Assembly (NCBI GenBank): GCA_026874595.1 | Contig: CM049306.1 | Span: forward strand, 65,482,019 to 65,546,018 | DNA from: Sipunculus nudus | Lineage: Eukaryota; Annelida; Sipuncula; Golfingiida; Sipunculidae | Direction: 5' to 3' | DNA: 64,000 nucleotides | Shown here: positions 1-10,130 of the stretch, piece after piece | How the letters are laid out: each line of letters begins with the position of its first letter | Position numbering within the stretch: the first letter of the stretch is position 1 | Notes under the pieces: model-generated | Told to the model about the DNA's origin: nothing | The model's database searches: none | What the model saw: the letters and a program-made list of their open reading frames with translations, nothing else | Translations under genes and position numbers: made by a program

Positions 1-90
1 CCATATGGTTTCAGAGAAGAAGATTTTTGTAGCCGTCAGTATGATACGGGCATGATGACCCCCGTACAAAAAAGGTCGATGCAGGTGGCA
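1..90 (+). repeat. Left part of a dispersed rolling-circle-like repeat, cut by element A
   Basis: This piece matches 12622-12715 and about 54985-55075, where the same sequence runs without a break through GGTGGCGCCACC into 'ccaccaatacctcaatttcag'. Here it stops inside the palindrome, and the missing continuation resumes at 7001. It is the left flank of a 6.9-kb insertion. Confidence 0.75.
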
Positions 91-105
91 CCTTACGAAA
101 ATGGA

Positions 106-440
106 AAGTACTCACATATATGTGCATTATATGTCCCTTATAAGGGCCTTATATGTCCCTTATAAGGGACATATATTTCCCATATAAATGCTATGTATGT
201 GAGTTATATGTATATTGCAGCTATATGTCTAGTCAGGCATTGTTATAAGTGAGTTTTATTATGGAGTTGTATGTTTGTTATATGTCAGTTATAAGGGAGT
301 TGCACATGAGGCCATTCTGTATATTTCATTTATATGTGACTTGTATGGGAGATATAAGGGAGGTGAACGTGCTAGGGTTCTGTATATGTCAGTTATATGT
401 CAGTTATAAGTTTATATACTGTGAGCTTACTGTTCTACAA
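106..440. repeat. Left subterminal repeat array of element A
   Basis: Degenerate short repeats of the type 'cttataagggacatatat' and 'gtcagttataagggag'. The same motifs occur at the other end of element A (6605-6985). A subterminal position at both ends suggests transposase binding sites, which is an inference. Confidence 0.6.
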
Positions 441-1240
441 GATAGGACTTAGACATTTTCCAAGGGAACACAAATGCTGCAGAAACTTCTAAGTCCCAGC
501 TCCATTATGGTTTTAAGAAAATGAATTATAATTGAATAATAAATACTGAAGAAGTATGTTAAAATGGGTATCAAAATAACCAGCTTCCTCAGAACTTTAT
601 GTATATTTGAAAAATAATACTATAAATATTTTTTTTTCATCTGATTTATACATTAAGTGGTGTAAACTATAGTAATCATGCATGCAGTAAAACATTTACT
701 CAAAACACAATACAAAAAAAAATTGACTATATTTCACATTGGTTATAATTTGTGCCCTTGATAATTATAAAAAAAAATAATTCTTTTGGAATGAAGTGTA
801 TATACAAGTACTTCAGCATCTAATTGCAATTGATAACTACTTCATAAATACAGAACAAAGGGTATTGATGTAATGTGCCACTGACCAATTATGGGAATAC
901 ATAGGCATTAACCTAATATCATATTGGTTTTAGAAACAGCTCAACACCCACGCATTCCAGCAGTAAAATATTGCCATTGAAAATCAACAGTATTGATAAA
1001 AGCAGAGGTACTTAAACAGAAAAAAATTCTTATTGTGACAATAACCAGCATTCTAATCAGTAAATTTCACAAGTATATGTAACTACCCCCCCCCCCCCCC
1101 CCCACCAGTAGACAAGTTTGCTGTACAAGCATTCTCCACAATGGACCTTTGACCTTACTGTACCCTGCCCTGGAATAGTGGTGACGTCACATGAATACTG
1201 TACAGGCTGAGCACAACCAAGGCATGCAGAGTCAGTTTAC
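441..1240. other. Non-coding AT-rich stretch with a C19 tract
   Basis: No coding signal seen on either strand. A homopolymer of 19 C lies at 1085-1103. The end of this stretch is just upstream of the putative start codon at 1247 and could hold a promoter, but I cannot identify a TATA box or initiator with confidence. Confidence 0.4.
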
Positions 1241-1287
1241 ATCTGAATGATAACATCCGGTAACCGTCAAGGGAGGGCTGAGCCTAT

Positions 1288-1440
1288 ACGCACTATATCG
1301 TGCACACACGATGTTATACGCATGATATCGTGTATATAGTGCACAATATACACGATATCGTGCTTCTAGTCATGTAATGCACACGAATTATCGTGTATAT
1401 TGCTCGTTATACACACGAATATCGTGCATGTAAAACGCTG
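1288..1440. repeat. Left CACGAT/ATCGTG palindromic cluster of element B
   Basis: About ten ATCGTG or CACGAT hexamers in 150 bp, including CACGATATCGTG, which is self-complementary. The matching cluster is at 3785-3935. Confidence 0.6.
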
Positions 1441-1785
1441 TACGCTTGATTTTTTTTGTTATTGTGTGCATTATGTATATAGTTGTTAATATGCACGAAT
1501 TTGACTTTCCGGAGATTACATGCACGCAGTGAAATTTAGCAGTGGTGGTCCCCCCCCCCACGATGGGAGCCACAACAATTCCTTTTTAATAAGGGGTTCA
1601 AAACATTATATGTATCGATCAGCAGCATTTATTGAGTGAGCACTTGGGCTAGGTGTGCGTGTTGAGGGATGTGCCATGGGGCCTGGGTTAAGGACGCAAC
1701 CAAGATCCATATATTTAATGTTTTTCATAATATAACTACACCCAGGTCCCAGATGGCAATGGTGAAGTATAGTTCACTTTTTTTC

Positions 1786-1804
1786 GGGGGGGGGGGGGGG
1801 GGGG
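1786..1804. repeat. G19 homopolymer
   Basis: Nineteen consecutive G in element B. The C tracts at 1085-1103 and 27278-27296 are also 19 bases long; length calls in such tracts are often unreliable. Confidence 0.8.
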
Positions 1805-1975
1805 ATTAGGCCTTCTTTATTTCCTATATTGGTTATAAGTAGGCCTACAGGTTTTCATAGGGGTGGGGCTTAGCTGCGTACGCACTTTTAGTGGTTTAGT
1901 AAATAAAAGTATTGCATAAAGAATTATGTATGCGTCAGATATGGGGACACAAAACCTGCCCGGAAGATATAGTGA

Positions 1976-2206
1976 TCTGCATTTTTTTTAATTTCATCTG
2001 TTATTTTTTGGAATTTTTTAACTGAATATTTTAAAAAATACCCTGGACATCATGGTATTGTTGTACTTGACTATAAACATAACGAACAACAACCATTTTG
2101 CGGCCAATTAATATGTAATATCACTCCACAAAATTGTGATTTATGTAACAAGGTTCCACCTACAGATAAAGTATACTACAAATTATCAACCATGTGGAAC
2201 ATTTAA
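1976..2206 (+). CDS. Unrecognised exon-like open frame in element B, first copy
   Basis: An open frame of 77 codons with no ATG near its start, ending TAA at 2204. It encodes the same peptide as 2227-2472 because the DNA is tandemly duplicated. It includes aromatic-rich residues, a Pro-Gly-His-His-Gly stretch, and three cysteines arranged C-x6-C-x2-C. I do not recognise the family. Codon pattern and a following 'tttctctctttag' acceptor suggest an exon of a decayed element B gene rather than chance. Confidence 0.35.
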   Translation, partial: SAFFLISSVIFWNFLTEYFKKYPGHHGIVVLDYKHNEQQPFCGQLICNITPQNCDLCNKVPPTDKVYYKLSTMWNI

Positions 2207-2519
2207 TTTTTAATTTCTCTCTTTAGAGCAATAAGGACATATCACAATATCTATTAATTTCATCTGTTATTTTTTGGAATTTTTTAACTGAATATTTAAA
2301 AAAATACCCTGGACATCATGGTATTGTTGTACTTGACTATAAACATAACGAACAACAACCATTTTGCGGCCAATTAATATGTAATATCACTCCACAAAAT
2401 TGTGATTTATGTAACAAGGTTCCACCTACAGATAAAGTATACTACAAATTATCAACCATGTGGAACATTTAATTTTTAATTTCTCTCTTTAGAGCAATAA
2501 GGACATATCACAATATCTA
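1991..2519. repeat. 266-bp tandem duplication
   Basis: 1991-2256 is repeated almost identically at 2257-2519; the one clear difference is the length of a T/A run. The duplication covers the exon-like frame plus the polypyrimidine tract and acceptor that follow it, so it doubled one exon and part of an intron. Confidence 0.9.
2227..2472 (+). CDS. Unrecognised exon-like open frame in element B, second copy
   Basis: Starts right after the acceptor 'ctctctttag' (AG at 2225-2226) and stays open for 81 codons to TAA at 2470. The first ten codons come from the downstream exon of copy 1, fused by the tandem duplication to the duplicated exon. The sequence matches 1976-2206 from codon 11 on. No known domain recognised. 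Confidence 0.35.
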   Translation, partial: SNKDISQYLLISSVIFWNFLTEYLKKYPGHHGIVVLDYKHNEQQPFCGQLICNITPQNCDLCNKVPPTDKVYYKLSTMWNI

Positions 2520-2549
2520 CCTTCCCAAGAAAGCTAATGTTGCAATAAA
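2493..2549 (+). CDS. Putative last exon and poly(A) signal of the element B gene
   Basis: After the acceptor AG at 2491-2492 a 14-codon frame reads to TAA at 2535-2537, followed by AATAAA at 2544-2549. Its Tyr-Leu-Pro-Ser-Gln-Glu stretch loosely resembles the end of exon 2 of the element A gene (Tyr-Leu-Gln-Pro-Ser-Gln-Glu). That could mean related genes in A and B, or chance. Confidence 0.3.
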
Positions 2550-3780
2550 ACTTAAGTTCACCTTTGCTCACTATGATGAATATAACAATGGATCCTGACT
2601 CCTCAGATTAAATATTTTTGTTTGTTAATACATCACCTAAAATGTTACTTTTTCTATACTGACAACTGCGTTCTTGCATATTAACATATTCCTTTTTGTA
2701 TTCTTAAATAGCAATTCACACAGTCAACATAAAATGTTGTAATCTAACTGTGTTATAAGCTGGTATTTCAACACATCTGTATATTATAAAATAACGTTCA
2801 AGATAGGCTGTGGCGGATTCAGAGGGATTGAGCTATTACATCTCTCATTTTATCTATTTCTTTTCCCAGTTATTCGTTATTAATTTTTCTTGTTTAGTTA
2901 TCTTTGTTTATTCCCCAGCAAATTAAATTATTAATATATCCAAAGTTAATTACATCCTATTCATAAGTTGAGGATATGAATGAAGAGCTCTGTGATAAAG
3001 ATTTAATAAGATAGCATCTAAATGTTTCTATACCCAGGGAGGGAGTCTTACCATTATATCCACTTTGCTGGGTCATAACACCAAGAACTTGGGTCATGTC
3101 CCCTTTAAAATAAAAAAAAAAATTCTAAATACGGTTTGATCGAGGGGTCACCCCCCCCCCCCCAAATACATTTCCCCATGTATACTTTAATTAACTTTCA
3201 AATGAACAATATCTCTACATTTAATTCATGTAGATGAGAAAAAAAATTTCATACGCTGAATATATATTATGTATATAGTAATATATATATATATATATAT
3301 ATACAATATATATATATATATTTAAATTATATATATATTTGTATATATATGTATTTATAAAATATATATATTGCTTAAAACCCATCGACCGCTAACCCAG
3401 TATATCAGCGCCCCCGTTCACGAATTTCTGGACCCGCCACTGATAGGCCTATTCGTTGTGGCTTGTATCACTATCAGTGTAATGTATGTAAGATATTCCA
3501 GTGTATAAGAATAAACATGGTAAGATATATTTTAATTATAATTCGTATGGATCACAAGATTTTGGAAATAATTCTAAATATATTTAATAAAAGGTTTTAA
3601 GCCAAAGACTAAAGTAGGCTAAACTTGACTCTATGTGACGGGGAACCAGACTTAAGCTATTACAGCGCCGCACACACGATGTTTTTGAACCAATAGCGGC
3701 GTTGTTGTAACTAAATAAAATGAATGGTTATAATATAATGTATACAGAATTTTAACTCAAATATAAATGGAACTGTGATT
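2550..3780. other. AT-rich interior of element B, no gene seen
   Basis: Contains a C13 tract at 3151-3163 and a TA-rich microsatellite at about 3265-3370. No convincing frame on either strand. Confidence 0.5.
3265..3370. repeat. (TA)n microsatellite
   Basis: Interrupted runs of alternating T and A over about 100 bp. Confidence 0.8.
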
Positions 3781-3784
3781 TTGT

Positions 3785-3935
3785 GTACATAGCATACAAT
3801 GTGCACGATAATCTCGTGCAGGTAACACAACAATATACACGATATATTGTCGTGCATGCTATCCTCTCTGTGCACGACAATATCGTGCATATTGCAATAC
3901 ACTACGCATGACCAGTCGTGCGCCTGCGCACGAGA
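3785..3935. repeat. Right CACGAT/ATCGTG cluster of element B
   Basis: Multiple GTGCACGA, CACGATAT and TCGTGCAT motifs, the counterpart of 1288-1440. Short open frames here are made of the repeat itself. Confidence 0.6.
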
Positions 3936-6317
3936 AAATCATGCATATAGCCGGTCCCTTAAGGGAGTACACACTTTGAAGAGAAGTTCTTTGTCAAGCT
4001 GCTCAAGCAGAAGGGGAATGTACAGCTGAAAAATGTCTCATTGGTAAGTAATCTTGCATTATTTAAGTTATTTTTATACAGTAAACCAGTGATTGCATAA
4101 AGATGACTTCATCTATCTTGGTTTGCCCTGCAAAAACAGAATTTGTGTGTTTCAAGATAACATTTCCTATTTGGTGGCCCATTTTTACAAAATACCACAT
4201 ATTTTACAAAAAGCTGATGCTTGTTGCCCCTGTATAGTGACAATGAGCATGTTCTATGCACCAACAGGAAGCTAAGAACATATCTTTTCAGTGGTGCTAT
4301 TTGCAATTAGGTGTGGAAAAATCAAGAGTCAGCAGCAGGCCCCAAAGTTACATATTGGTGTAATTTCTGAATGTCTCCTACCTGTGAAGGGACGATAAGT
4401 TAACCTACACAAAGCTTAATTGGCACACAAATGCTAAGAGTACCACATACTACCATTTTATTTGTTATACCTATGGCTATTGACCATGTTATTATTTATC
4501 TGAACTCTGGGTAATGAAAAGAAAAAGCTGCTACAAGGTAATGATGTTCCTTTTCATTTTCCAAATTGACTTGAATTTTTCTGTCTTGCTAGAGTGCCCA
4601 AAAGTTATAATATGGTTTAAAATTGTTAATTATACAATGTTCATAAGTTTTTCTTTCAGGCAAAGTAAACATTAAACACTGTTGATCATTGCTGAATTTA
4701 TAGCCACTGTCTCAATTTTGGTGAATGCTTTTTTTTATAAAATTGAAGAGAGGTTTGCTGTACTCAACCAAAACATTTCAACTAATCAAATATTTTTACT
4801 ATTGGAGTCTATCACACAAAAGCTCCTAAATTAAGCTTTAATTTGGTAATATGCCCTTCTACATGTCATTTACATATACTGTAAACACCAATTAATTAAC
4901 AATTTGATACATAACACACTATGTTTCATAACAATCCATAAACCATTCATAATCATATGTATGAATTTAATCTGAATTTGACATAAGAAGGTCAAGAACA
5001 TTCTTATAAAGGGCATGAGCACTTTAACTTTAATGGGCTTGGTCCTCTGACTTTTTTTTTTCATTTGAGATTTCTTCTGACATATTCACTTTCATTACAA
5101 AAGAAAAAGCATAATAATTTGGGAATTTGTTTCACTAAGGATCAGATGATTTCATTAGGTACTATTTTGATTCCAAAAGAGAAATCAAATCTGGTTCAAT
5201 TTACAGGTTAATCAAAAGTGGATTTTTAGTCCACCTTGAATGATTTCTTTTTATATGTACATGTAGTAGTGCCATTTCACCATAAAAAATCAAGACGTCA
5301 TTTTGAACATTACTGACCACCAATATATCATTGATGTACTGTTTTAGTAATATTATTGATGTGAGGCCCTTTTTAGTCAAATCATTTGTCTACTTAAATG
5401 TCAAAATATGCAAGACTCCATGTTCTTAATTATCTATTTCCAACAACCTTTGTTTCCATGATTTGTAATGGTTTTTTTACTTTTCTTAGAACCAGTATGA
5501 AGAAATGGTGCAGAAAGCATTAGGAGAGCCAAGATATCTCCAACCCTCGCAAGAATTGTCTGGTAAGCATATTCAGTTTATCATATAAAGTAACAAACTT
5601 TTTGCAAATGGGAAATGTTATAAATTGTAAGGGTTTTTTTTATCAAATAGATAAAAGAAATTTTTTTTGCAAATTTGGTGGTTAACATTTATTGTGCATA
5701 TGGGATATTAATATAACTGCTTACATGTTAAAATTGTTTCAACTGAGTAACCAACTTTCTGAACCTATGAGCATCTTTGGGCCACAGTGTCTGTCATGTG
5801 ACCAGTATATTTGATAATCTGTAATGTTTGTATATACTCTATATATCTGGAAAACTCTTCCTGTGTTAGTAATTGAGAAGTCCAACTGTATTTACTTATA
5901 ATCCTAAATGTTAAACAGGCATATTTTCAGAACATTTAAAACCCCTATAGAGAGCAGTTGTACTTTCAGTGAAATAAATTCTTTTCCTTTTTTGGACTTG
6001 TGTGTTGCCTCTAGATAAGGTAAACTAATGTTAATGTTAAGAAAAGCAATACTAAGCATCAATGTCAAAAGATTATCTTTAAACTTATTTAATGAAATAA
6101 TTAATGTGAGCAATAATGACTGTATGTGTATACTTAGACTGGTAACATTTGTTTTTGTAGGTCAAACAGGAAGGGACAGAAAAGGATTTAGAGTGTGGCA
6201 AGGGTGTATATTTCCTTCCAGCCTTCATTCCCTAAAATGACAACACTCTCAAATCTGACTGAGCAAGGGGGTTTTAAAAATCTTATGAAAATATTATTTT
6301 CAGTTTACAAATGTGAA

Positions 6318-6323
6318 AATAAA
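6318..6323 (+). promoter_or_regulatory. Poly(A) signal AATAAA
   Basis: Lies 78 bp after the stop codon of exon 3 (6240), where a 3' end would be expected for the element A gene. Confidence 0.4.
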
Positions 6324-6604
6324 CATTAATTTTGGCTATTGTATTTTCTAACTTTTATGTTTCATGTGTTTGCGTCCATATGACTGTATGAAGTTGATGA
6401 CCCCCAGTGTGACTGCAGGCCAGCATTGATTTCAAGGAATTGCACATTGCAGGAAGCTCACCACACACACACTCACACCTTAATTTCTATCATCTACCAT
6501 AATTCCTTGTGGAATAAAGAAAAGAGTAAACACCTTTCAAAACAGAACATACAACAGACAGTAACTGAGCTATTGACAAACAGCACAGAAGGTGCATACA
6601 CTGG

Positions 6605-6985
6605 ACTAATATGTGATTATATGTCATTTATAAGGGACATATATGGCACTTATAAGTCCCATATATGTCACATATATGGGAGTTATAAGGGACATATATG
6701 TGAGTTATAAGGCACATATATGGGACATATATGGGAGTTATAAGGGACATATATGGGACATATATGGGAGTTATAGGGGACCTATATGTGGAAGCCTTAT
6801 AAGTGACATATAAGGCCCATATATGTGACATTTAAGGCTCCTACCTAATTTGCATATAAAATCCATATACCAGACATATATGTGACATATATGGGAGTTA
6901 TAAGGTTGGATATAAGGGACATATATGGCACATATATGTGCCTTATATGTGCCATATAACTTTCACATATATGGCACTTATAAAA
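6605..6985. repeat. Right subterminal array of element A, 11-bp phased
   Basis: From about 6644 to 6797 the sequence divides into consecutive 11-mers of two kinds, GGGACATATAT-like and GGGAGTTATAA-like, each ending TATAT or TATAA. The rest is more degenerate. The left end (106-440) has the same motifs. Confidence 0.8.
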
Positions 6986-7000
6986 ATTTTCGGTAAGGGA

Positions 7001-7478
7001 CCACCAATACCTCAATTTCAGATATGTCTAATGTGAACAACATTGGCATAAAATTTGGTGATGATAGCTCCAGCCTTTTCTGAGATTGTAATTTTAGTAT
7101 GTTTTTATCGACAGATGACTATGTTCAACTTCCTGTACCTCGGCCAAAAATCACTGAACTTAAACCATTCGAACAAACTTGAGAAAGATTATTCCAGGAA
7201 TCATTTCTATGAAATATTGGACAATTTGGCTGAACAGTTTTGGAGAAGAAGATTTTTAAAGCTTTTTTAGCTTTTTCCCTATGAAATCTAAGAAAATGCA
7301 GTTAGCCAAAAAATAAGCAAAATCCGATATAGTTTTTTAGATGACTAATTTTTTGCATAAAATTCCGTGATGCTACCTCTTGCCGTTTTTATGATAGTAT
7401 GCGTTAACGTACAGACGACTGACAACGGCCAACGGCCGACGCCACACCATCGCATAAGCTCACAGGTTCGCTAAAAAC
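7001..7478 (+). mobile_element. Rolling-circle-like repeat (family RC-1), 3' part
   Basis: Continues the repeat cut at position 90. It holds the phrases 'cataaaatttggtgatgata' and 'caatttggctgaacagtttt', and ends with 'cgcataagctcacaggttcg' then CTAAAAA. The same end is seen at 57091-57120 and, inverted, at about 40094. Non-coding. The junction at 7319/7320 is the uninterrupted counterpart of the site occupied by the element at 55392-56940. Confidence 0.65.
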
Positions 7479-7990
7479 TTGAGAGAGTTATCTCTGTGAT
7501 TAATTTTGTGAAATATGGAACAATTTGGCTGAATGATTTCAGAGAAGAAGATTTTCATGTATTATTTTAGCTTTTCCCCCTTAAAATGAATGTAAATGCA
7601 GGTGGCGCCAAAAAAAGCTCATTCCCACAACATTTGAATGTGACAGCAATTTGCATGAAATTTGGGGATGCTAGTTCCCACCATTCCTGAAAATTATTGG
7701 TTAATGTACTGGCGACTGATGACCCAAGTACAAAAAAGGTGATGCAGGTGGCACCACCAATACGTCAATTTCAAATATGAGTCATGTGCCCAACATCTGC
7801 ATAACTGTTTCTGTTAATGTAATTAACAAGGCCTAGAGGCCTAATGCAAACCTGTGCAATCAGATATACACCAGGTATAATATTTCAATGCTGGACCATT
7901 CATTTTCAAAGTACATGTGTAAAATGTATATGAACAATGTAAGTACTAAACATTTTGAACAAGAAACAATTACATGAACATCACTGCTGA
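7479..7990 (+). repeat. Second, diverged RC-1-like unit
   Basis: Repeats the layout of the preceding unit ('gagagagttatctctgtgat', then 'caatttggctgaatgatttc', then a broken GGTGGCGCC at 7601 and 'gatgcaggtggcaccaccaa' at 7741). No gene seen. Confidence 0.5.
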
Positions 7991-8009
7991 AATTCTGGCA
8001 TAGGTGCAC

Positions 8010-8400
8010 ACAACACAAAAATGATTGTAGCTGGCACCACCAATCTTGTATACTACAAAGCTATCAGAGATATATACATATGCCCTATTTCAGACTGATA
8101 TGTCAAACCCCTCCTGAGAAATAAGCAGGGACATACAATGTGCAAAAATTATGGTAAGTGGGCCCGCCAGTCTTGTACACGACAAGCTATCCGATATGTA
8201 AAAATATACCCAATTTCAGGCTGATATATCAAATTCCTCCATAGAAATAAGCGGGCACATACACTGTGCAAAAGTCATTGTAGGTGCAGCACCTGTCTTG
8301 TGAACGAGAAAGCCATCAAAGACGCATAGACAGGTCAAAATATCAGGCCAATACACCAAACTACCCTTAAGTTTGATGCACTGGGCTTACCAGGTTTAGG
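8010..8400 (+). repeat. Palindrome-headed repeat units, diverged group
   Basis: Three successive units of about 125-130 bp, each headed by a version of GGTGGCGCCACC (degenerate at 8030, 8160 and 8285) and continuing 'tcttgta..aaagctatc..gatat..ATTTcaGgctGATAtatCAAA'. The same series recurs at 11040-11400 and 63790-64000, and inverted at about 38550-38645. Confidence 0.55.
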
Positions 8401-8560
8401 TGAGAAAGGCAGTTGCCCCAAGTGAACTTTGACAAATTGCTGGCTCAAGCTACACTCAGCTCAAGCTGAGTGAACTCTTGACCTGCACCTAGCTGCACTG
8501 AGTGAACTCTTGACCTGTTGCATAATCTGACACAGTTTGCAGTCTGCCAAAACTATAAAC
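8400..8560 (+). repeat. CACTGAGTGAACTCTTGACC-type short repeats
   Basis: The phrase 'ctgagtgaactcttgacctg' occurs twice and is also found at 11550-11580 and several times at 38209-38480. Non-coding. Confidence 0.6.
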
Positions 8561-8639
8561 AGATACCACAATGGTGTCATTTGAAATATATTTTCAGCAA
8601 TCCATGAACGATCCATAAAACATCAGTTATTGCAGGGTC

Positions 8640-9584
8640 CCTGTTACTCATTAACCATAAAATTCCTTTTTCATTTATTGTTGTTATTGTAAACCAATAA
8701 TTTTTTAAAATTATTGTTTATTGTTCTGTTTTTGGCCAAACAAGAGGAGGGGGGTTGAATAGCTATCTCCAGCTGAGGCCACCCAAGAGCTGGCTGGCTG
8801 CAGTATATGCCTTGCTTCAAGCATGAAAGGTCAATATGGGGACATATAGAGGGGCAGCGTAGGTGTGACATGGTCTCATAAAAAAAATGTAATAAAAGCC
8901 ACCGTTTTTGGTCAATTCCTTTCAAATTTCAGAATTTAGAAGCTGAAATCCTTACGTGTGCATGATATGAAAATTAAACCAACAGTACTTACAGGGAAAA
9001 AACATGCCATGCCCAAATTTGGGCAAAATTTTAGGTACTGATTTCATATTTATGTGAATAGCTAATAAAATTTGAAAAATTCAGATCTAATTTTCGGTAT
9101 AAAATTGAATCTTGATTAAATGGAGTTATTTCTCTGAAAAGAAGTCTCTAGCTTCAGCCATTCTTATGTTAAATGAGTAAATATATTTCCTGATTTTTTA
9201 TGAGGTGCATTATGTTCTGGCACATAACTTCAACTAATTATGCAATACTAACCTTATTTTTGGTATGTACATAGAAAATGTATGGAAGAATATGCATATT
9301 CACTATGATCAAAATCAGATCAGTAGTTTTGATACTAGGCAGTCTTATAGTGTAACAATGGTTTTTTATGGAAAATGGAGGTTTTTCCTTAATATCTCGA
9401 AGGAAAGAAGTCCTAATGACCCAATTTTTGGTATGGTAGGAGATTTTTTGGACATCTAACTGTATGCCGAATTTCGGATTCGTAGGTCCAACAGTTTCAA
9501 AAGTGCCAGTTTAAGGGACAGACGGATGGACGGACGGACAAAGGACCACGACTATAGCTCAGATGACTTAGAGTAAGCTGAGCT
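8640..9584 (+). mobile_element. Dispersed element family H, copy 1
   Basis: Colinear with 16150-18375 plus 36150-36360: shared phrases include 'gacatggtctcataaaaa', 'tgtgcatgatatgaaaatta' and 'gtaggtccaacagtttaaaa'. It ends in a GACGGACGGAC run and 'gctgagctaaaaa', as rolling-circle-like repeats of this style do. No protein recognised; short frames on the minus strand are conserved only because the DNA is. Confidence 0.6.
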
Positions 9585-10130
9585 AAAAAGCTGATGCAGG
9601 TGCACCACCAACACCTCAATTTCAGATATGACTCATGACCAACATTGGCATAAAATTTGGTGATGATAGCTCAAGCCGTTTCTAAGATTTAATTTTAGTA
9701 TGCATTTTTGGACAGATGTCTAAGTTCAACTTCCTGTTACTCAGCCAAAAATCACCAAACTTAAACCATTTGAACAAAATTGAGAGAGATTGTTCCAGGA
9801 ATCATTTCTGTGAAATATTGGATAATTTGGCTGAACAGTTTTGGAGAAGAAGATTTTTAAAGTTTTTTTTAGCTTTTTCCCTATAAAATCTAAGACAAGG
9901 CCTACAGTCCTAATGCGAACCTGTGCAAAGTTTGGGAGTATGAATGGAGGTTTATTTTTAAGATTTGATATTGATCCTCTTAAGTGCTGCATATCTACCT
10001 TAGTCATTTTGATTTCAGCAAAATCCACCTGATTATTAACCTGCAAAATGTTAGGCAGATATGTCAAACAACTGGCGAGATATAAGTGATTTTATCCCAT
10101 GGAAAACAAACAGACGGAAGCTGTGCAAAA
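9585..10130 (+). repeat. RC-1 repeat copy
   Basis: 'gatgcaggtgcaccaccaac' then 'cataaaatttggtgatgata' and 'aatttggctgaacagttttg', as at 7001-7320. From about 9895 it diverges into sequence not seen elsewhere in the window. Confidence 0.6.

Larger units (their letters stand above)
1269..3960. mobile_element. Element B: 2.7-kb element nested in exon 1 of the element A gene
   Basis: AAGGGAG occurs at 1269-1275 and again at 3961-3967, so removing one copy plus the intervening DNA restores an uninterrupted reading frame. The left end (AAGGGAGGGCTGAGCCTATA) and the inverse of the right end (AAGGGACCGGCTATATGCAT) resemble each other, so AAGGGA may be the start of terminal inverted repeats rather than, or as well as, a target duplication; the two models give the same joined sequence. 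CACGAT/ATCGTG repeats lie near both ends in opposite order. No transposase recognised. Confidence 0.6.
1247..6240 (+). pseudogene. Small three-exon gene inside element A, first exon broken by element B
   Basis: Reading: ATG at 1247 with an in-frame TGA just upstream; exon 1 runs 1247-1275, is interrupted by element B, and resumes at 3968-4043, where a GTAAGT donor follows. Exon 2 is 5490-5562 (acceptor TTTTCTTAG, donor GTAAGC). Exon 3 is 6161-6240 (acceptor GTTTTTGTAG), ending in TGA. Phases agree: exon 1 totals 105 nt, exon 2 is 73 nt, exon 3 is 80 nt, together 86 codons including the stop. Exon 2 is open in only one frame and that frame is the one exon 1 supplies. AATAAA follows at 6318. 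The product would be about 85 residues, rich in Lys and Gln. I do not recognise the family. It may be an accessory or captured gene of element A. With element B in exon 1 it should no longer be translated as such, unless B is spliced or excised. Confidence 0.5.
91..7000. mobile_element. Element A: 6.9-kb DNA element with imperfect terminal inverted repeats
   Basis: The left end starts CCTTACGAAAAT and the right end is its inverse, ATTTTCGGTAAGG; similarity continues into 'catatatgtg' on both sides, giving imperfect inverted repeats of roughly 35 bp. Outside the ends, 1-90 and 7001 onward join into a repeat found whole at about 12700 and 55070, so the boundaries are supported by two uninterrupted paralogues. 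No clean target duplication is visible; the insertion point lies in a GGTGGCGCCACC palindrome. Both ends carry arrays built on ATATATG and TTATAAG motifs. I see no transposase. A short spliced gene (1247-6240) and nested element B lie inside. The superfamily is unknown; it is probably non-autonomous. Confidence 0.7.

Noticed and set aside
6426-6831. Two overlapping frames on opposite strands rich in Tyr, Ile and His
   Set aside because: Both are translations of the 11-bp subterminal repeat of element A.
91-7000. Element A as a Helitron
   Set aside because: It has inverted ends and no terminal hairpin of the kind seen in the rolling-circle-like elements here.
8671-8925. Minus-strand frame with a relative at 16178-16450
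   Set aside because: The shared peptide is explained by the two copies of family H; gaps between the copies do not respect the reading frame.
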